This document shows positions 16,811-26,322 of a stretch of DNA of 36,094 nt, one piece after another. The translations under genes were made by a program, and so were the position numbers. The notes under the pieces were generated by a model. That model saw only the letters and a program-made list of their open reading frames with translations, searched no databases and was not told the DNA's origin. Positions within the stretch are counted from its first letter, which is position 1. The number at the start of each line of letters is the position of its first letter. Source of the DNA: a bacterium. Its GTDB lineage: Bacteria; Armatimonadota; Zipacnadia; Zipacnadales; Zipacnadaceae. The stretch covers positions 1-36,094 of the forward strand of contig JAUVXR010000027.1 of NCBI GenBank assembly GCA_030603495.1. The letters run 5' to 3'.

Positions 16811-18481
16811 TCACAAACCTCCCCGGCCGCCCGCTGTTTGCTTACGGACAAAGATCTGGATCTCCGGCCAAGGGTAGAGCCAATCACTGCCCAACTCCCA
16901 GGGCACGTAATTCAGCGCCAGCGCCTGGCCCCCGTACCACTCCCGGCGCTCGTAGTCTTGCAGTAATGCCGAGACAAAACCTACGACCCGGGCGTCACCT
17001 GCCAACAGGCCCGCCCGGCTGTTGAATCCGCTGAGAATGAAGGTAGAGGGCCGTTTGCTCGCTAGAATCGCCGGGTCGAAATCGGTGATGACCAGTTCTC
17101 GTAGGGGCCGCTGGTAGGCGCGGAAGTTGCGCCGCAGGACCCAACCCCCGTTGCAGTAGTCCACAGGCGGCACGTCGAACCACGGCTCGCGTACCAGGCC
17201 TATCCTGGCCTGGTCAGGGGTTACGCTCAGAATCGTCGCCAGAGCCTCCCCCCGGGGGTCGATCCGAGCCAGGCCTGAGCAGGTCTGTATGCTCCAGTAG
17301 AGTGCGGGGAGCAGGCAGATTGCCGCCAGGGCGTAGCCCAAGCCTCTACCCCACTTCCTGGTGCTAAGCAGCTCTGCCATTGGCAATGTCCCCAGGATAA
17401 CCAGGGCAGGCAGCAGAGACACTTCATAGCGCGCATAACGAACCTTCGCGCCGGCCATCATCACTGTCCAAAGAATCGCGAAGACCGCGATAGGCAGTAG
17501 CTCGCGGCGTTTGCGCGTACAGGCCATTACCAGGCCAACCAGAGCCACAACTACGACGGGCCCAGCACCAGGTGACAGGAGGTTCTTGGCGTGGAACAAG
17601 AGTGCACTAGGTTCGGCGGCCACCTCCAGCGGTTCACCCACACGCATATGGTCCCACTCGAACAGGATGTGCTGTCTGGCCTCAGGCCACGCGAGGAAGG
17701 TAAACGGTGATGTCACTGTAAAAGCCAGGAGCGTGCAGCCCAGCACGATCAGAATCTTCTTCCCGACACCCAGGTGTCGCCGCGCCCGCTCAGCCCTACC
17801 ACCAGCAAGCGCCACTGCGGCCAACGGGGCTATTACAACGGCGATCCCATTGTACTTCGTAGATGCGGCCAGGCCAGCCATAGCACCTGCCCACGCGCAG
17901 TCCTGCCAGCGTCCGGACCGCATCAGCTTTAGCGAGAAGAGCAAAGCCAGCGCGACGAACAAGGCCTGAGTGACGTCTACGGTGGCGTAGTGAGAGTTGA
18001 GCACATGCAAGGGAGCCAGGGCGAGTAGGAGTGCACTGAGAATAGCTGGAAGCTGGCCGAGGAGGCGGTGGGCCAGGAAATAGATGACAACGACCGTCAG
18101 CACACCGGCTATCACTGAGACGACACGCGCGTCCAGCGTCCAGAGCCCCAGCGCCTCCGGAAAGCTCTGGTCGCTTAGTGAGAATATCAATGTGGGCTGA
18201 GCGATGACCGCAGCGGCCGCGACCAGGTATAGATAGAGGCTGCCGTAGTTGAAGAAATGAGGGTTCAGGTCGCCACTGATAACCAGAGAAAGCAGCCCGC
18301 GCAGAGAGTGGTATTCGTCGGGATGATAGGAGAACAGATGCGTCTGGTCGGGCAAGCCCCACTTCAGGCCCCACAGGCGCACCCCCCCAGCGATGATGAC
18401 CAGGCCGAGCACGATGGCGAACGTATGAGCAAACCGCCAGCGTCCGTGATGTGGCTGGGTCGGTCTGGTCTCGCGAACCAC
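16811..18481 (-). CDS. GT-C fold membrane glycosyltransferase (PMT/ArnT-like)
   Basis: A 556-residue protein with 11-13 hydrophobic segments and a C-terminal soluble region. The first extracytoplasmic loop holds YHPDEYHSL (Asp55-Glu56), the acidic catalytic motif typical of GT39/GT83-type GT-C enzymes that transfer sugars from polyprenyl-phosphate carriers to proteins or lipids. LAPLHVLNSHYATVDVTQALF and AGLAASTKYNGI are typical of the dolichyl-phosphate-mannose transferase superfamily. It starts at GTG 18481 with GGAG 7 bases upstream. It is followed directly by the FG-GAP protein, which makes glycosylation of that exported partner an attractive but untested idea. A GT4 enzyme lies upstream on the same strand. 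Confidence 0.85.
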   Translation of the reverse strand: MVRETRPTQPHHGRWRFAHTFAIVLGLVIIAGGVRLWGLKWGLPDQTHLFSYHPDEYHSLRGLLSLVISGDLNPHFFNYGSLYLYLVAAAAVIAQPTLIFSLSDQSFPEALGLWTLDARVVSVIAGVLTVVVIYFLAHRLLGQLPAILSALLLALAPLHVLNSHYATVDVTQALFVALALLFSLKLMRSGRWQDCAWAGAMAGLAASTKYNGIAVVIAPLAAVALAGGRAERARRHLGVGKKILIVLGCTLLAFTVTSPFTFLAWPEARQHILFEWDHMRVGEPLEVAAEPSALLFHAKNLLSPGAGPVVVVALVGLVMACTRKRRELLPIAVFAILWTVMMAGAKVRYARYEVSLLPALVILGTLPMAELLSTRKWGRGLGYALAAICLLPALYWSIQTCSGLARIDPRGEALATILSVTPDQARIGLVREPWFDVPPVDYCNGGWVLRRNFRAYQRPLRELVITDFDPAILASKRPSTFILSGFNSRAGLLAGDARVVGFVSALLQDYERREWYGGQALALNYVPWELGSDWLYPWPEIQIFVRKQTAGGRGGL

Positions 18482-18629
18482 AGAAGTCTCCGAACGGGGC
18501 GCTGCGCCCAGTGATATGTGCTAACCGATCTCCTTTCCCCGCTCGGGGGCTGGAGTCCTGCTTGGCCGGTAGATCCTCACTGGTTCAAGAGTGCATAGCG
18601 GGCGATTGGGCCCCAGTTGCCTGCGCTGG

Positions 18630-19865
18630 TCACGGCTCGAGTACCTGAGCGAAGAGGGTGGCCAGGGCCGCGGCGTTGCGATTGGCGTCGAAATACTTGA
18701 CCACTTTTTGTCGCCCGAGCATACTGACCCGGCTGCGTACCTCCTCATCATACAGCGCTATCTCCAGCTTCTCGGCCAGGTCGCGCGGGTCGCCCGGCGT
18801 GGCCAGCAGACCGGTTCTCTGGTGCTCAATCAACTCGGGAATCGCCGAGATGTTGCTGGCGACTGTGGGGATACCCATGGCCAGGGCCTCAAGCAAGACA
18901 TTCGGCAAACCGTCGCGGTCACCGTCGGCGGCAACTACCGAAGCGAGCGCAAAGACCTGCGCCTCGGCATAGAGGCGACGCACCTCACGTTGGGGCAGCG
19001 CACCGAGAAACTCCACGCGGTCCTGAAGCTGGAGCCCAGCCGCCATCCTAACCAGATCCTCGTGCAGAGGCCCCTCACCAACGATGATGATGCGGAAATC
19101 AGCACCGCGCGACTGGAGTATGCTCGCCGCCTGGAGCAGATACGGGTAGCCCTTTTTCTCCACCAGCCGTCCCACCGACAGTATGATGGGCGGCTTGTTC
19201 GCGAGTAGACCCACTGGTCTGAACTCGCTTAAGTCCAGACCGTGATAAATGAGGTGGAGCTTCCCCTCGGCGACCAAGCGGTGACGCTTGAGCAGTCGGC
19301 GCCGGCCGTACTCGGTGCAGACCGTCACAAACTCGGCCTCCGCCATCTTCAGGCTCAGCGCAGTCGCTTGGTAGGTGAAGATGTCGCAGGCGTGGACAGA
19401 GAAACTGTAGCCGCGGCCCGTAATCTCGGCCAGCAGCCAGGCTATAGTCGTGGGCACATTGCCGAAGTGGGCGTGGATGTGCCGTACCCGGCGGCCAAGC
19501 CGCACCGCGAAGTAGCCGGCGCGCCATAGACTGCCGAACATCTCGCGGGTCTCCTGCGGCTGGCGGAGACTGCGCATCACGGCGAACCGCAGCGCCGAGA
19601 AGTAGCCGCCTGGGTATTGCAGCAGGGCCAGCAGCTGGACAATAGCAGCACGCACTGACAGCGGTCGCGGTGCGTAGATCGTCCGCTGCGCGAAGGCCCT
19701 GGCGCCCTCGTGGATGACCTCACCTACCGGCTTCCGAAGAGCGAGGGGTATGATAACGAACCCCCGTCTCTCCAGGGCCAGCATTTCCCGCAGGATAAAG
19801 GTCTCCGTGACCGAGGGAAACTCGGCTAGCACGTACGCAACTCGCTCGGAACCGGCCCTATCCAA
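18630..19865 (-). CDS. GT4-family glycosyltransferase
   Basis: A 411-residue GT-B glycosyltransferase, probably for exopolysaccharide or cell-surface glycans. The N-terminal Rossmann half has VAYVLAEFPSVTETFILREM and HIHAHFGNVPTTIAWLL, and FSVHACDIF, all common in colanic-acid-type (WcaL/AmsK-like) enzymes. The C-terminal half has SVGRLVEKKGYPYLLQA, RIIIVGEGPLHEDL and DGLPNVLLEALAMGIPTVASNISAIPEL, where the two Glu residues 8 positions apart form the EX7E donor-binding motif. The start is a TTG overlapping the end of a preceding glycosyltransferase remnant; AAGGAGGT lies about 11 bases upstream. The gene is separated by about 150 bases from the GT-C gene. Confidence 0.88.
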   Translation of the reverse strand: MDRAGSERVAYVLAEFPSVTETFILREMLALERRGFVIIPLALRKPVGEVIHEGARAFAQRTIYAPRPLSVRAAIVQLLALLQYPGGYFSALRFAVMRSLRQPQETREMFGSLWRAGYFAVRLGRRVRHIHAHFGNVPTTIAWLLAEITGRGYSFSVHACDIFTYQATALSLKMAEAEFVTVCTEYGRRRLLKRHRLVAEGKLHLIYHGLDLSEFRPVGLLANKPPIILSVGRLVEKKGYPYLLQAASILQSRGADFRIIIVGEGPLHEDLVRMAAGLQLQDRVEFLGALPQREVRRLYAEAQVFALASVVAADGDRDGLPNVLLEALAMGIPTVASNISAIPELIEHQRTGLLATPGDPRDLAEKLEIALYDEEVRSRVSMLGRQKVVKYFDANRNAAALATLFAQVLEP

Positions 19866-19995
19866 GCTCAGTCAGTACCTCCTTGTAAAGGCCAACAACC
19901 TTCTGAGCTGCTGCAGCCCAGGTGAAGCCCGCCGCATGTGCCCCGCCCTGGATAATCAGCGCGCCGGGGCCTGCAACCACCGGCAGCACTGTACC
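19858..19995 (-). pseudogene. C-terminal remnant of another glycosyltransferase
   Basis: Immediately upstream of the GT4 gene, minus-strand translation gives VLPVVAGPGALIIQGGAHAA and then GFTWAAAAQKVVGLYKEVL before a TAG at 19860-19858. The FTWxxAAxxxxxLYxEVL ending is the usual C-terminus of GT4 enzymes, and VVAGPGAL resembles the region after the EX7E motif. The residues that should separate the two parts are missing and a stop (TAG) lies upstream in frame, so this is a deletion remnant. Its stop codon overlaps the TTG start of the intact GT4 gene, and the ribosome site of that gene lies inside the remnant. Confidence 0.55.
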
Positions 19996-20163
19996 CTATG
20001 GAGCTCGGACTTTCCTCACCGGCTACAAGAGCCGGCGCGACCACCCGACCTGCTCTCCAGTGATATCATACCCGATGGCTGAATTAGTGTAAATGAACGA
20101 AGGAGTATGGCTCGGGACAGTAACTTCTTGTTACACGACGGCCCGCCGTTGTTGTAAACTTTG

Positions 20164-21681
20164 CTATTCTTCAATCTGCTTCCTTCCGAATTCTAATGCA
20201 TTAGCCACCAAGCTCTCAGCAACACGTCGGCTCTCCTTATAATTGTCACGAATAACCTTTTGGTCCATCTGCAGCACCTCTCGAACCCTAGACAGATCGG
20301 TGCCAGGGAAGATCCTTTCCCATTGCTCCGCTAGTGAATCAAGAGCCATACTCGTGCCAGCAAGACGGACACCGCTATTAGCCCACATGACATTCCTCAG
20401 ACATATGGAGATAGCACGCCGGGGGTCAATTCTTGACGTGTTATTGCCGAGTCGTTCTTCAAACTCAACTAAACCTTTCCTGTCCTCGATCAGTACTTTG
20501 TACCTTTCCCTCGAAGAGGACAGTGCTCGCGGCAGCTTCAGGATAGATGCTATGTGTCTCTCACCAACTTGGTAAACCATATAGTAGTGAGCAAATATTG
20601 AACAACCCAATAACGGGTGCTTCTCGTAGAAGTCTGCTCCTCTCTCATGAACTTCAACGTCGACTGTAATTTTCCCTTGGGGTCTGAAATGATAGAAATA
20701 GTGAGGGTCATCCCCCCAGACAAGTTCTACGTTGTCAAGATGGAACAATTGGAGTAGCTTCTCCTTTACCACATCGCGCTCCTCGCGTTCAGTAACTACC
20801 ATCAAATCAAGGTCCGCCTCATGTTCCTGATAGTCAAACATGCTCTGCAATCCACTCAAATGATCTGCCATTCCTCCGAATACACCTACGTGGAGAATCT
20901 GTGGCGTATTCTCACCCAGCGTAATTAGGCCATTCAAAATGCCTTGAAGCTGTGGCTTGAGGAAATCGCTGCGAGGAGCCTTTTTGTACTGCCCAAAATC
21001 TTTGACGGCTTGAATATTGCCGGATGCGATAAGGCTTTCGAAGTAGCGAGACAGGATCTCGAAAACATTGCGGCTGCGAAACTCAATTGCAAAGTTTAGG
21101 ACTGGTCCTTCGTCTTCTGAATCAATAGCTACAAGCCTGTCTAAACCCAGAATACATCTATATTCATTCTCACTCTTATAAAGAAGCAAGTTTGCTCGCG
21201 GCAACACTGCCCAAAGGGCACCTCCTACGAAGATAGGCCGTCTCACTACATAAACGGTTGCGTCGACTTCTTTTTCTTTCTTCAATTCTTCACAAGTATT
21301 CTCTAACCATTGCTCCTCTAAACGTTTGTCGGCGACCAAAAGGAATCTTCGAAATCTCAAATGTCGTTTAACTCTCCTCAATCGGTGAACGGCATAGTCT
21401 TCCGATGCAGATAGTTCCCCTGGCTGTATATGAGTTGCAATGATCTCGCCTCCATTCTCGGCTGCAAGTTCGTAGATGTGCTCGGCGGCAGCAGAAGCTG
21501 AATCTCGGGTAACGTGAACCTTCGGAATATGCGAGAGCCAGTCGCGAGCAAATACTATCCAAAGAACCACTGCAGCAACAACTACGAGGAAATAGGCCCA
21601 ATAAACAGAGCGTCCAAAGAATATGCCACTTGCTAAGATAATTAGTCCAATTGCTGAGGCAATCACGTCTGATTTACTCAT
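20164..21681 (-). CDS. Membrane-anchored protein with nucleotidyltransferase-like domain (unrecognised family)
   Basis: A 505-residue protein I do not recognise. Two adjacent membrane helices occupy residues 6-45. Residues 55-225 alternate strands and helices (GGEIIATHIQPGELS, FRRFLLVADKRLEEQWLE, VDATVYVVRRPIFVGGAL, LVAIDSEDEG), resembling the PLD-like fold of regulatory domains but without HKD motifs. Residues 262-350 look like a polymerase-beta-type nucleotidyltransferase: HVGVFGG, EADLDLMVV (Asp290, Asp292) and ITVDVEVHE (Asp341), a plausible metal-binding triad, though GG replaces the usual GS. The C-terminal 130 residues are helical and charged. Its ATG overlaps the stop of a 55-codon P-loop gene (ATGA), so the two are translationally coupled. 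Base composition looks more AT-rich than that of its neighbours, suggesting transfer. Confidence 0.75.
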   Translation of the reverse strand: MSKSDVIASAIGLIILASGIFFGRSVYWAYFLVVVAAVVLWIVFARDWLSHIPKVHVTRDSASAAAEHIYELAAENGGEIIATHIQPGELSASEDYAVHRLRRVKRHLRFRRFLLVADKRLEEQWLENTCEELKKEKEVDATVYVVRRPIFVGGALWAVLPRANLLLYKSENEYRCILGLDRLVAIDSEDEGPVLNFAIEFRSRNVFEILSRYFESLIASGNIQAVKDFGQYKKAPRSDFLKPQLQGILNGLITLGENTPQILHVGVFGGMADHLSGLQSMFDYQEHEADLDLMVVTEREERDVVKEKLLQLFHLDNVELVWGDDPHYFYHFRPQGKITVDVEVHERGADFYEKHPLLGCSIFAHYYMVYQVGERHIASILKLPRALSSSRERYKVLIEDRKGLVEFEERLGNNTSRIDPRRAISICLRNVMWANSGVRLAGTSMALDSLAEQWERIFPGTDLSRVREVLQMDQKVIRDNYKESRRVAESLVANALEFGRKQIEE

Positions 21682-21845
21682 TTTGCCTCCTCGGCGAACT
21701 TGCGCAGCAGGAAGCTCTTTCCGATTCCCGCCGGCCCGGTCACCAGCAGTACACCGGGCGAGGGGTCTGCTACGAAGTCGCGTAGCGCCTGGAGTTCGTC
21801 TTCACGGCCTACGAAGTATTCAAGTTCGTCGTCCGTTGACGGCAT
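21678..21845 (-). CDS. 55-residue P-loop stub (STAND/AAA-type NTPase N-terminus)
   Basis: A short frame from ATG 21845 encodes YFVGREDELQALRDF, then LLVTGPAGIGKSFLLRKFAEE, and stops. This is the beginning of a STAND/NACHT-type ATPase (the VGREDEL lead-in and a perfect Walker A GPAGIGKS), with everything after the P-loop helix missing. A stop codon lies just upstream in frame, so it does not extend further. The TGA is embedded in ATGA with the start of the next gene. Either this is the truncated head of a large NTPase whose body was replaced by the membrane gene, or it is a retained mini-protein. No clear ribosome site precedes it. Codons look GC-rich, unlike the following gene. Confidence 0.6.
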   Translation of the reverse strand: MPSTDDELEYFVGREDELQALRDFVADPSPGVLLVTGPAGIGKSFLLRKFAEEAK

Positions 21846-21984
21846 AGGTCAAATGGCCCCCCTGCCAACAGCAGATCAGAACTTCGAGAACACACTATCA
21901 CACAGCGTTTCCCGGTCGAGGTCGGGACTATCCAGGGCGAGTTGTCCGCGCTGGAGCGGCCTCTCGGAGCCTCATCGTCCCGCT

Positions 21985-22680
21985 TCATCGCAGGGGACGG
22001 TCAGCCGTCTCCCCTGCCGGTAGCGTTCTGGTGCCGCCCTCTTCCGTTTGCGCAGCAGTCGGCAAGAAACACATCCACTCGGGGTGTTCGGTATCACGCT
22101 GGATCTGCAAGACGTCACTGCGTAGGTCCAGCCAATCAATCGGGTCCAGCGAGTTCTGATGGCCATCGTACCACCGGACGGTCACGACGTTGGCGTGATA
22201 CGTTTCATCCACCAACATCGGAGTATCGGTAAGGCGCCGATTATGCTGCGCACCGGTCAGCAGGGACGCATCCAAGTAGTAATAGGATGTTGGCGCGGCG
22301 GTCCGGTCAGCCTTGCACTTGAAGGGGTCAACATCATCTTCGAGCGGCCCGAGGTGCCTCCTGAGCGCCTGGTGCCACCTTCTCGGGGTAGGATAGGCGT
22401 CATAATCAATGTTGTACAGCTCCATGGCGACACCCAGTTGGTTGAGATTCGCCAAACATGTCGTAACATATGCGGCATCCTTAGCCTGCAGGTATCTGGG
22501 CCAAAGCAGGGCAGCCACGATGGAGATGATAGAAATCACCACCAGAAACTCCACCAGGTGACTGTAGGTACGCAGCGCGTTGAGTACCTCTTGTGTCGCC
22601 GTGGCTAACCGACCAAAGCGGGTTGCTTGGGCCGCCTCGATTTCTCGCTGGATCTGGCTTTCGGGTCGCCGATCAAGCAT
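21985..22680 (-). CDS. Pseudopilin-like protein with altered prepilin leader
   Basis: A 231-residue protein built like the type II secretion/DUF1559-style pseudopilins common in Planctomycetota and Armatimonadota. After a 39-residue leader comes SHLVEFLVVISIISIVAALLWPRYLQAKDAAYVTTCLANLNQLGVAMELY, then DAYPTP and a globular C-terminal domain with KCKADRT, YYYLDASLL and VRWYDGHQN. The usual GFTLIELLVVI is changed: Tyr39 stands where the cleavage Gly should be, and Ser-His replace Phe-Thr, although Glu44 at +5 is kept. Processing by a prepilin peptidase is therefore doubtful. It could be an uncleaved membrane protein or a gene early in decay. The start is ATG 22680. It lies downstream of the groEL terminator on the same strand. 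Confidence 0.75.
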   Translation of the reverse strand: MLDRRPESQIQREIEAAQATRFGRLATATQEVLNALRTYSHLVEFLVVISIISIVAALLWPRYLQAKDAAYVTTCLANLNQLGVAMELYNIDYDAYPTPRRWHQALRRHLGPLEDDVDPFKCKADRTAAPTSYYYLDASLLTGAQHNRRLTDTPMLVDETYHANVVTVRWYDGHQNSLDPIDWLDLRSDVLQIQRDTEHPEWMCFLPTAAQTEEGGTRTLPAGETADRPLR

Positions 22681-22781
22681 CGTCTCACCATCCCCCAGGA
22701 CCAGATTTGGTGTGCGCCACCTGCGCGTACCACTTGTATATATAACTTCGGCGCATCAGCGCTCGATACCTGCTCCAGAAG

Positions 22782-22812
22782 AAAAACGGGCCGGGCCAAG
22801 TGGCCCGACCCG
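22782..22812 (-). terminator. Intrinsic terminator of groES-groEL
   Basis: On the minus strand, 31 bases after the groEL stop codon, CGGGTCGGGCC, a four-base loop and GGCCCGGCCCG form an 11-bp stem (one G-T pair) followed by TTTTT. This is a textbook Rho-independent terminator. Confidence 0.85.
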
Positions 22813-22842
22813 CTAGGTGACAACTAGTGCGTCGTCGCGTTC

Positions 22843-24483
<1,641 letters not shown>

Positions 24484-24512
24484 TCATAATAGTCGAATCG
24501 TTTGCGGCTACC

Positions 24513-24797
24513 CTAGCTCTTGATAGCCAGCACAGAGTCCTCTTCGACGAGGACATAGTCCTCACCGTCAATGGTGATTTCAGTACCACCGTACTTCCTG
24601 TAGATAACGACATCTCCCTCTTTAATGCTCATCTCGGCCCGCTCACCGTTATCCAGCACCGCCCCGGGCCCGACAGCGAGCACCTTCCCCTCGGCGGGGG
24701 CTTCCTGCGCCGATTCCGGCAGCAGAATCCCACCCGCGCTCTTGTCTTCGGCTTCACTGGGTTTGACAAGCGCACGATTTCCCAGCGGTTCAAGCAT
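24513..24797 (-). CDS. groES: Co-chaperonin GroES
   Basis: The 94-residue lid of the GroEL chamber. It shows LGNRALVKPSEAEDKSAGGILLPESAQEAPAEGKV, where SAGGILLPES is the mobile loop that contacts GroEL, and GDVVIYRKYGGTEITIDGEDYVLVEEDSVLAI at the C-terminus. ATG 24797 is preceded by AAGGTGG at about 10 bases; an in-frame ATG at 24821 lacks a ribosome site. The open frame extends much further upstream to 25034, but that part runs through the CIRCE operator and promoter and cannot be coding for GroES. It is the first gene of the heat-shock operon. Confidence 0.97.
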   Translation of the reverse strand: MLEPLGNRALVKPSEAEDKSAGGILLPESAQEAPAEGKVLAVGPGAVLDNGERAEMSIKEGDVVIYRKYGGTEITIDGEDYVLVEEDSVLAIKS

Positions 24798-24865
24798 GGC
24801 TGATGCACCACCTTCTGTCATGTAAACTGCCAGTGCGACCGTCTGTATGCCGCCCCGGTTACCGT

Positions 24866-24892
24866 TTGGCACTCTATGAGGCTGAGTGCCAA
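24866..24892 (-). promoter_or_regulatory. CIRCE operator (HrcA binding site)
   Basis: TTGGCACTC, nine bases, GAGTGCCAA: a perfect 9-bp inverted repeat with the exact geometry of CIRCE (consensus TTAGCACTC-N9-GAGTGCTAA, here with compensating A-to-G and T-to-C changes in both arms). It lies about 70 bases upstream of groES and overlaps the predicted transcription start, so the HrcA repressor would control groES-groEL. Confidence 0.95.
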
Positions 24893-24897
24893 CTACT

Positions 24898-24925
24898 ATT
24901 ATATCGTAGGAGTTGCAATTGTCAA
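24898..24925 (-). promoter_or_regulatory. Consensus sigma-70/A promoter of groES-groEL
   Basis: On the minus strand TTGACA (24925-24920), a 16-base spacer and TATAAT (24903-24898). Both boxes match the consensus perfectly. The start of transcription would fall in the first arm of CIRCE. A strong housekeeping promoter with a repressor site is the standard design for HrcA-controlled chaperonin operons. Confidence 0.92.
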
Positions 24926-25087
24926 GAGGTTCCAGTACAATGGGAAGGCTCTCCCAGTCTCGCAACTGACGAAGAGAGCACCGGCCATGCGAGGATAGAT
25001 AAAGGGGCAGGCAGAGCGACCGCAGTAATACCATCTGCAGGGACCACGGTTGACGTGCTGGCAGTGAACTGAAAGGAGTTAGACGCG

Positions 25088-26299
25088 ATGAGCAAGTGTA
25101 TATTGGCCTACTCGGGGGGGCTGGACACCTCCGTCGCCATCCAATGGATAGCCGAGAACTATGATGTGGAGATAATCGCGCTGGCAGTAGACGTAGGCGA
25201 AGAGAAAAACTACGAGGGGATTCGGCAGAAGGCGATAGACGTAGGAGCGGTAGAGTCGCTGGTCGTTGATGCCAAGCAGGAGTTCTTCGACGATTTCCTC
25301 GCCCGGGCCATTGGTGTCAATTTGATGTACGAACACAGGTATCCAGCCTTTACCGCGCTGGCCCGGCCGCTCCTGGCCAAGACTCAGGTGGAAGTGGCCC
25401 ATCACTACGATGCCGAATTCGTGGCCCACGGTTGCACCGGCAAGGGTAACGACCAGGTGCGCTTCGAGGTCACCTACGCCGCCCTTGACGCGAGCCTGAA
25501 GGTCATCGCCCCCGCGCGCGAATGGGGAATGACGCGGGAAGAGGCGATCGAGTATGCCCAGGAGCGCGGCATCCCCGTACCAGTGGACAAGGAGAGTCCC
25601 TATTCGGTTGACACCAACCTGTGGGGCCGCTCAGTCGAATGTGGGCTGATAGAAGACCCCAGCCGCGAACCGCCCGAGGATGCCTGGGAGTGGACCAAGA
25701 GTATCGCTGACGCACTGGAGGATCCTACCTGCGTTGAGATCGGCTTCGAGCAGGGCGTGCCAGTGACGCTGGATGGGGATAGGATGGCCGGCCCGGAACT
25801 GATCAGCCGGCTCAATACGCTGGGCGGCGAGAACGCTGTCGGACGCATTGATATGCTTGAGAACCGCCTGGTCGGCATCAAGTCGCGGGAGCTGTACGAA
25901 GCGCCGGCGGCGACGATTCTGCTTGCCGCGCACCGCGACATGGAATCAATGACGCTCGACCGGGAGACGATGCACTTCAAGCCCTATCTGGAGCTGCGTT
26001 ACGCCGAGCTGGTCTACTACGGCCTGTGGTACACGCCGCTGCGCGAGGCCATTGACGCATTCATTGCTGAGACGCAGAAGCGGGTCTGCGGCCAGGTGAC
26101 TATAAAACTGCACAAGGGCACCTGCCAGCCCGTAGCTCGCCAGTCGGACCGCTCCTTGTACCAGTACGAGCTCGCCACCTACGCCGAGGGGGATGTCTTC
26201 GACCAGTCGGCCTCCCCCGGCTTCATACACATCTGGGGGCTACCTGCACGCGTCGCCGCAGAGGTAGACCGAGCCACAAAGAAAGAACAAACCAACTAG
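25088..26299 (+). CDS. argG: Argininosuccinate synthase
   Basis: Condenses citrulline and aspartate with ATP in arginine biosynthesis, in the cytoplasm as a tetramer. 403 residues, full length. The N-terminal pyrophosphatase loop is AYSGGLDTSVAIQWI. HGCTGKGNDQVRFE, the citrulline/aspartate-binding segment, and YSVDTNLWGRSVECG are intact, and the C-terminal TIKLHKGTCQPVARQS and YNMDQ-like helix regions follow. The ribosome site AAAGGAG lies 9 bases before ATG 25088. The gene is divergent from groES and is followed after 23 bases by an MFS transporter on the same strand. No other arginine gene is in the window. Confidence 0.97.
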   Translation: MSKCILAYSGGLDTSVAIQWIAENYDVEIIALAVDVGEEKNYEGIRQKAIDVGAVESLVVDAKQEFFDDFLARAIGVNLMYEHRYPAFTALARPLLAKTQVEVAHHYDAEFVAHGCTGKGNDQVRFEVTYAALDASLKVIAPAREWGMTREEAIEYAQERGIPVPVDKESPYSVDTNLWGRSVECGLIEDPSREPPEDAWEWTKSIADALEDPTCVEIGFEQGVPVTLDGDRMAGPELISRLNTLGGENAVGRIDMLENRLVGIKSRELYEAPAATILLAAHRDMESMTLDRETMHFKPYLELRYAELVYYGLWYTPLREAIDAFIAETQKRVCGQVTIKLHKGTCQPVARQSDRSLYQYELATYAEGDVFDQSASPGFIHIWGLPARVAAEVDRATKKEQTN

Positions 26300-26322
26300 C
26301 TGCGGAGAGCCGCTTGAACTGA

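Noticed and set aside
24798-25034. N-terminal extension of the groES frame
   Set aside because: It runs through the CIRCE operator and the consensus promoter; GroES starts at 24797.
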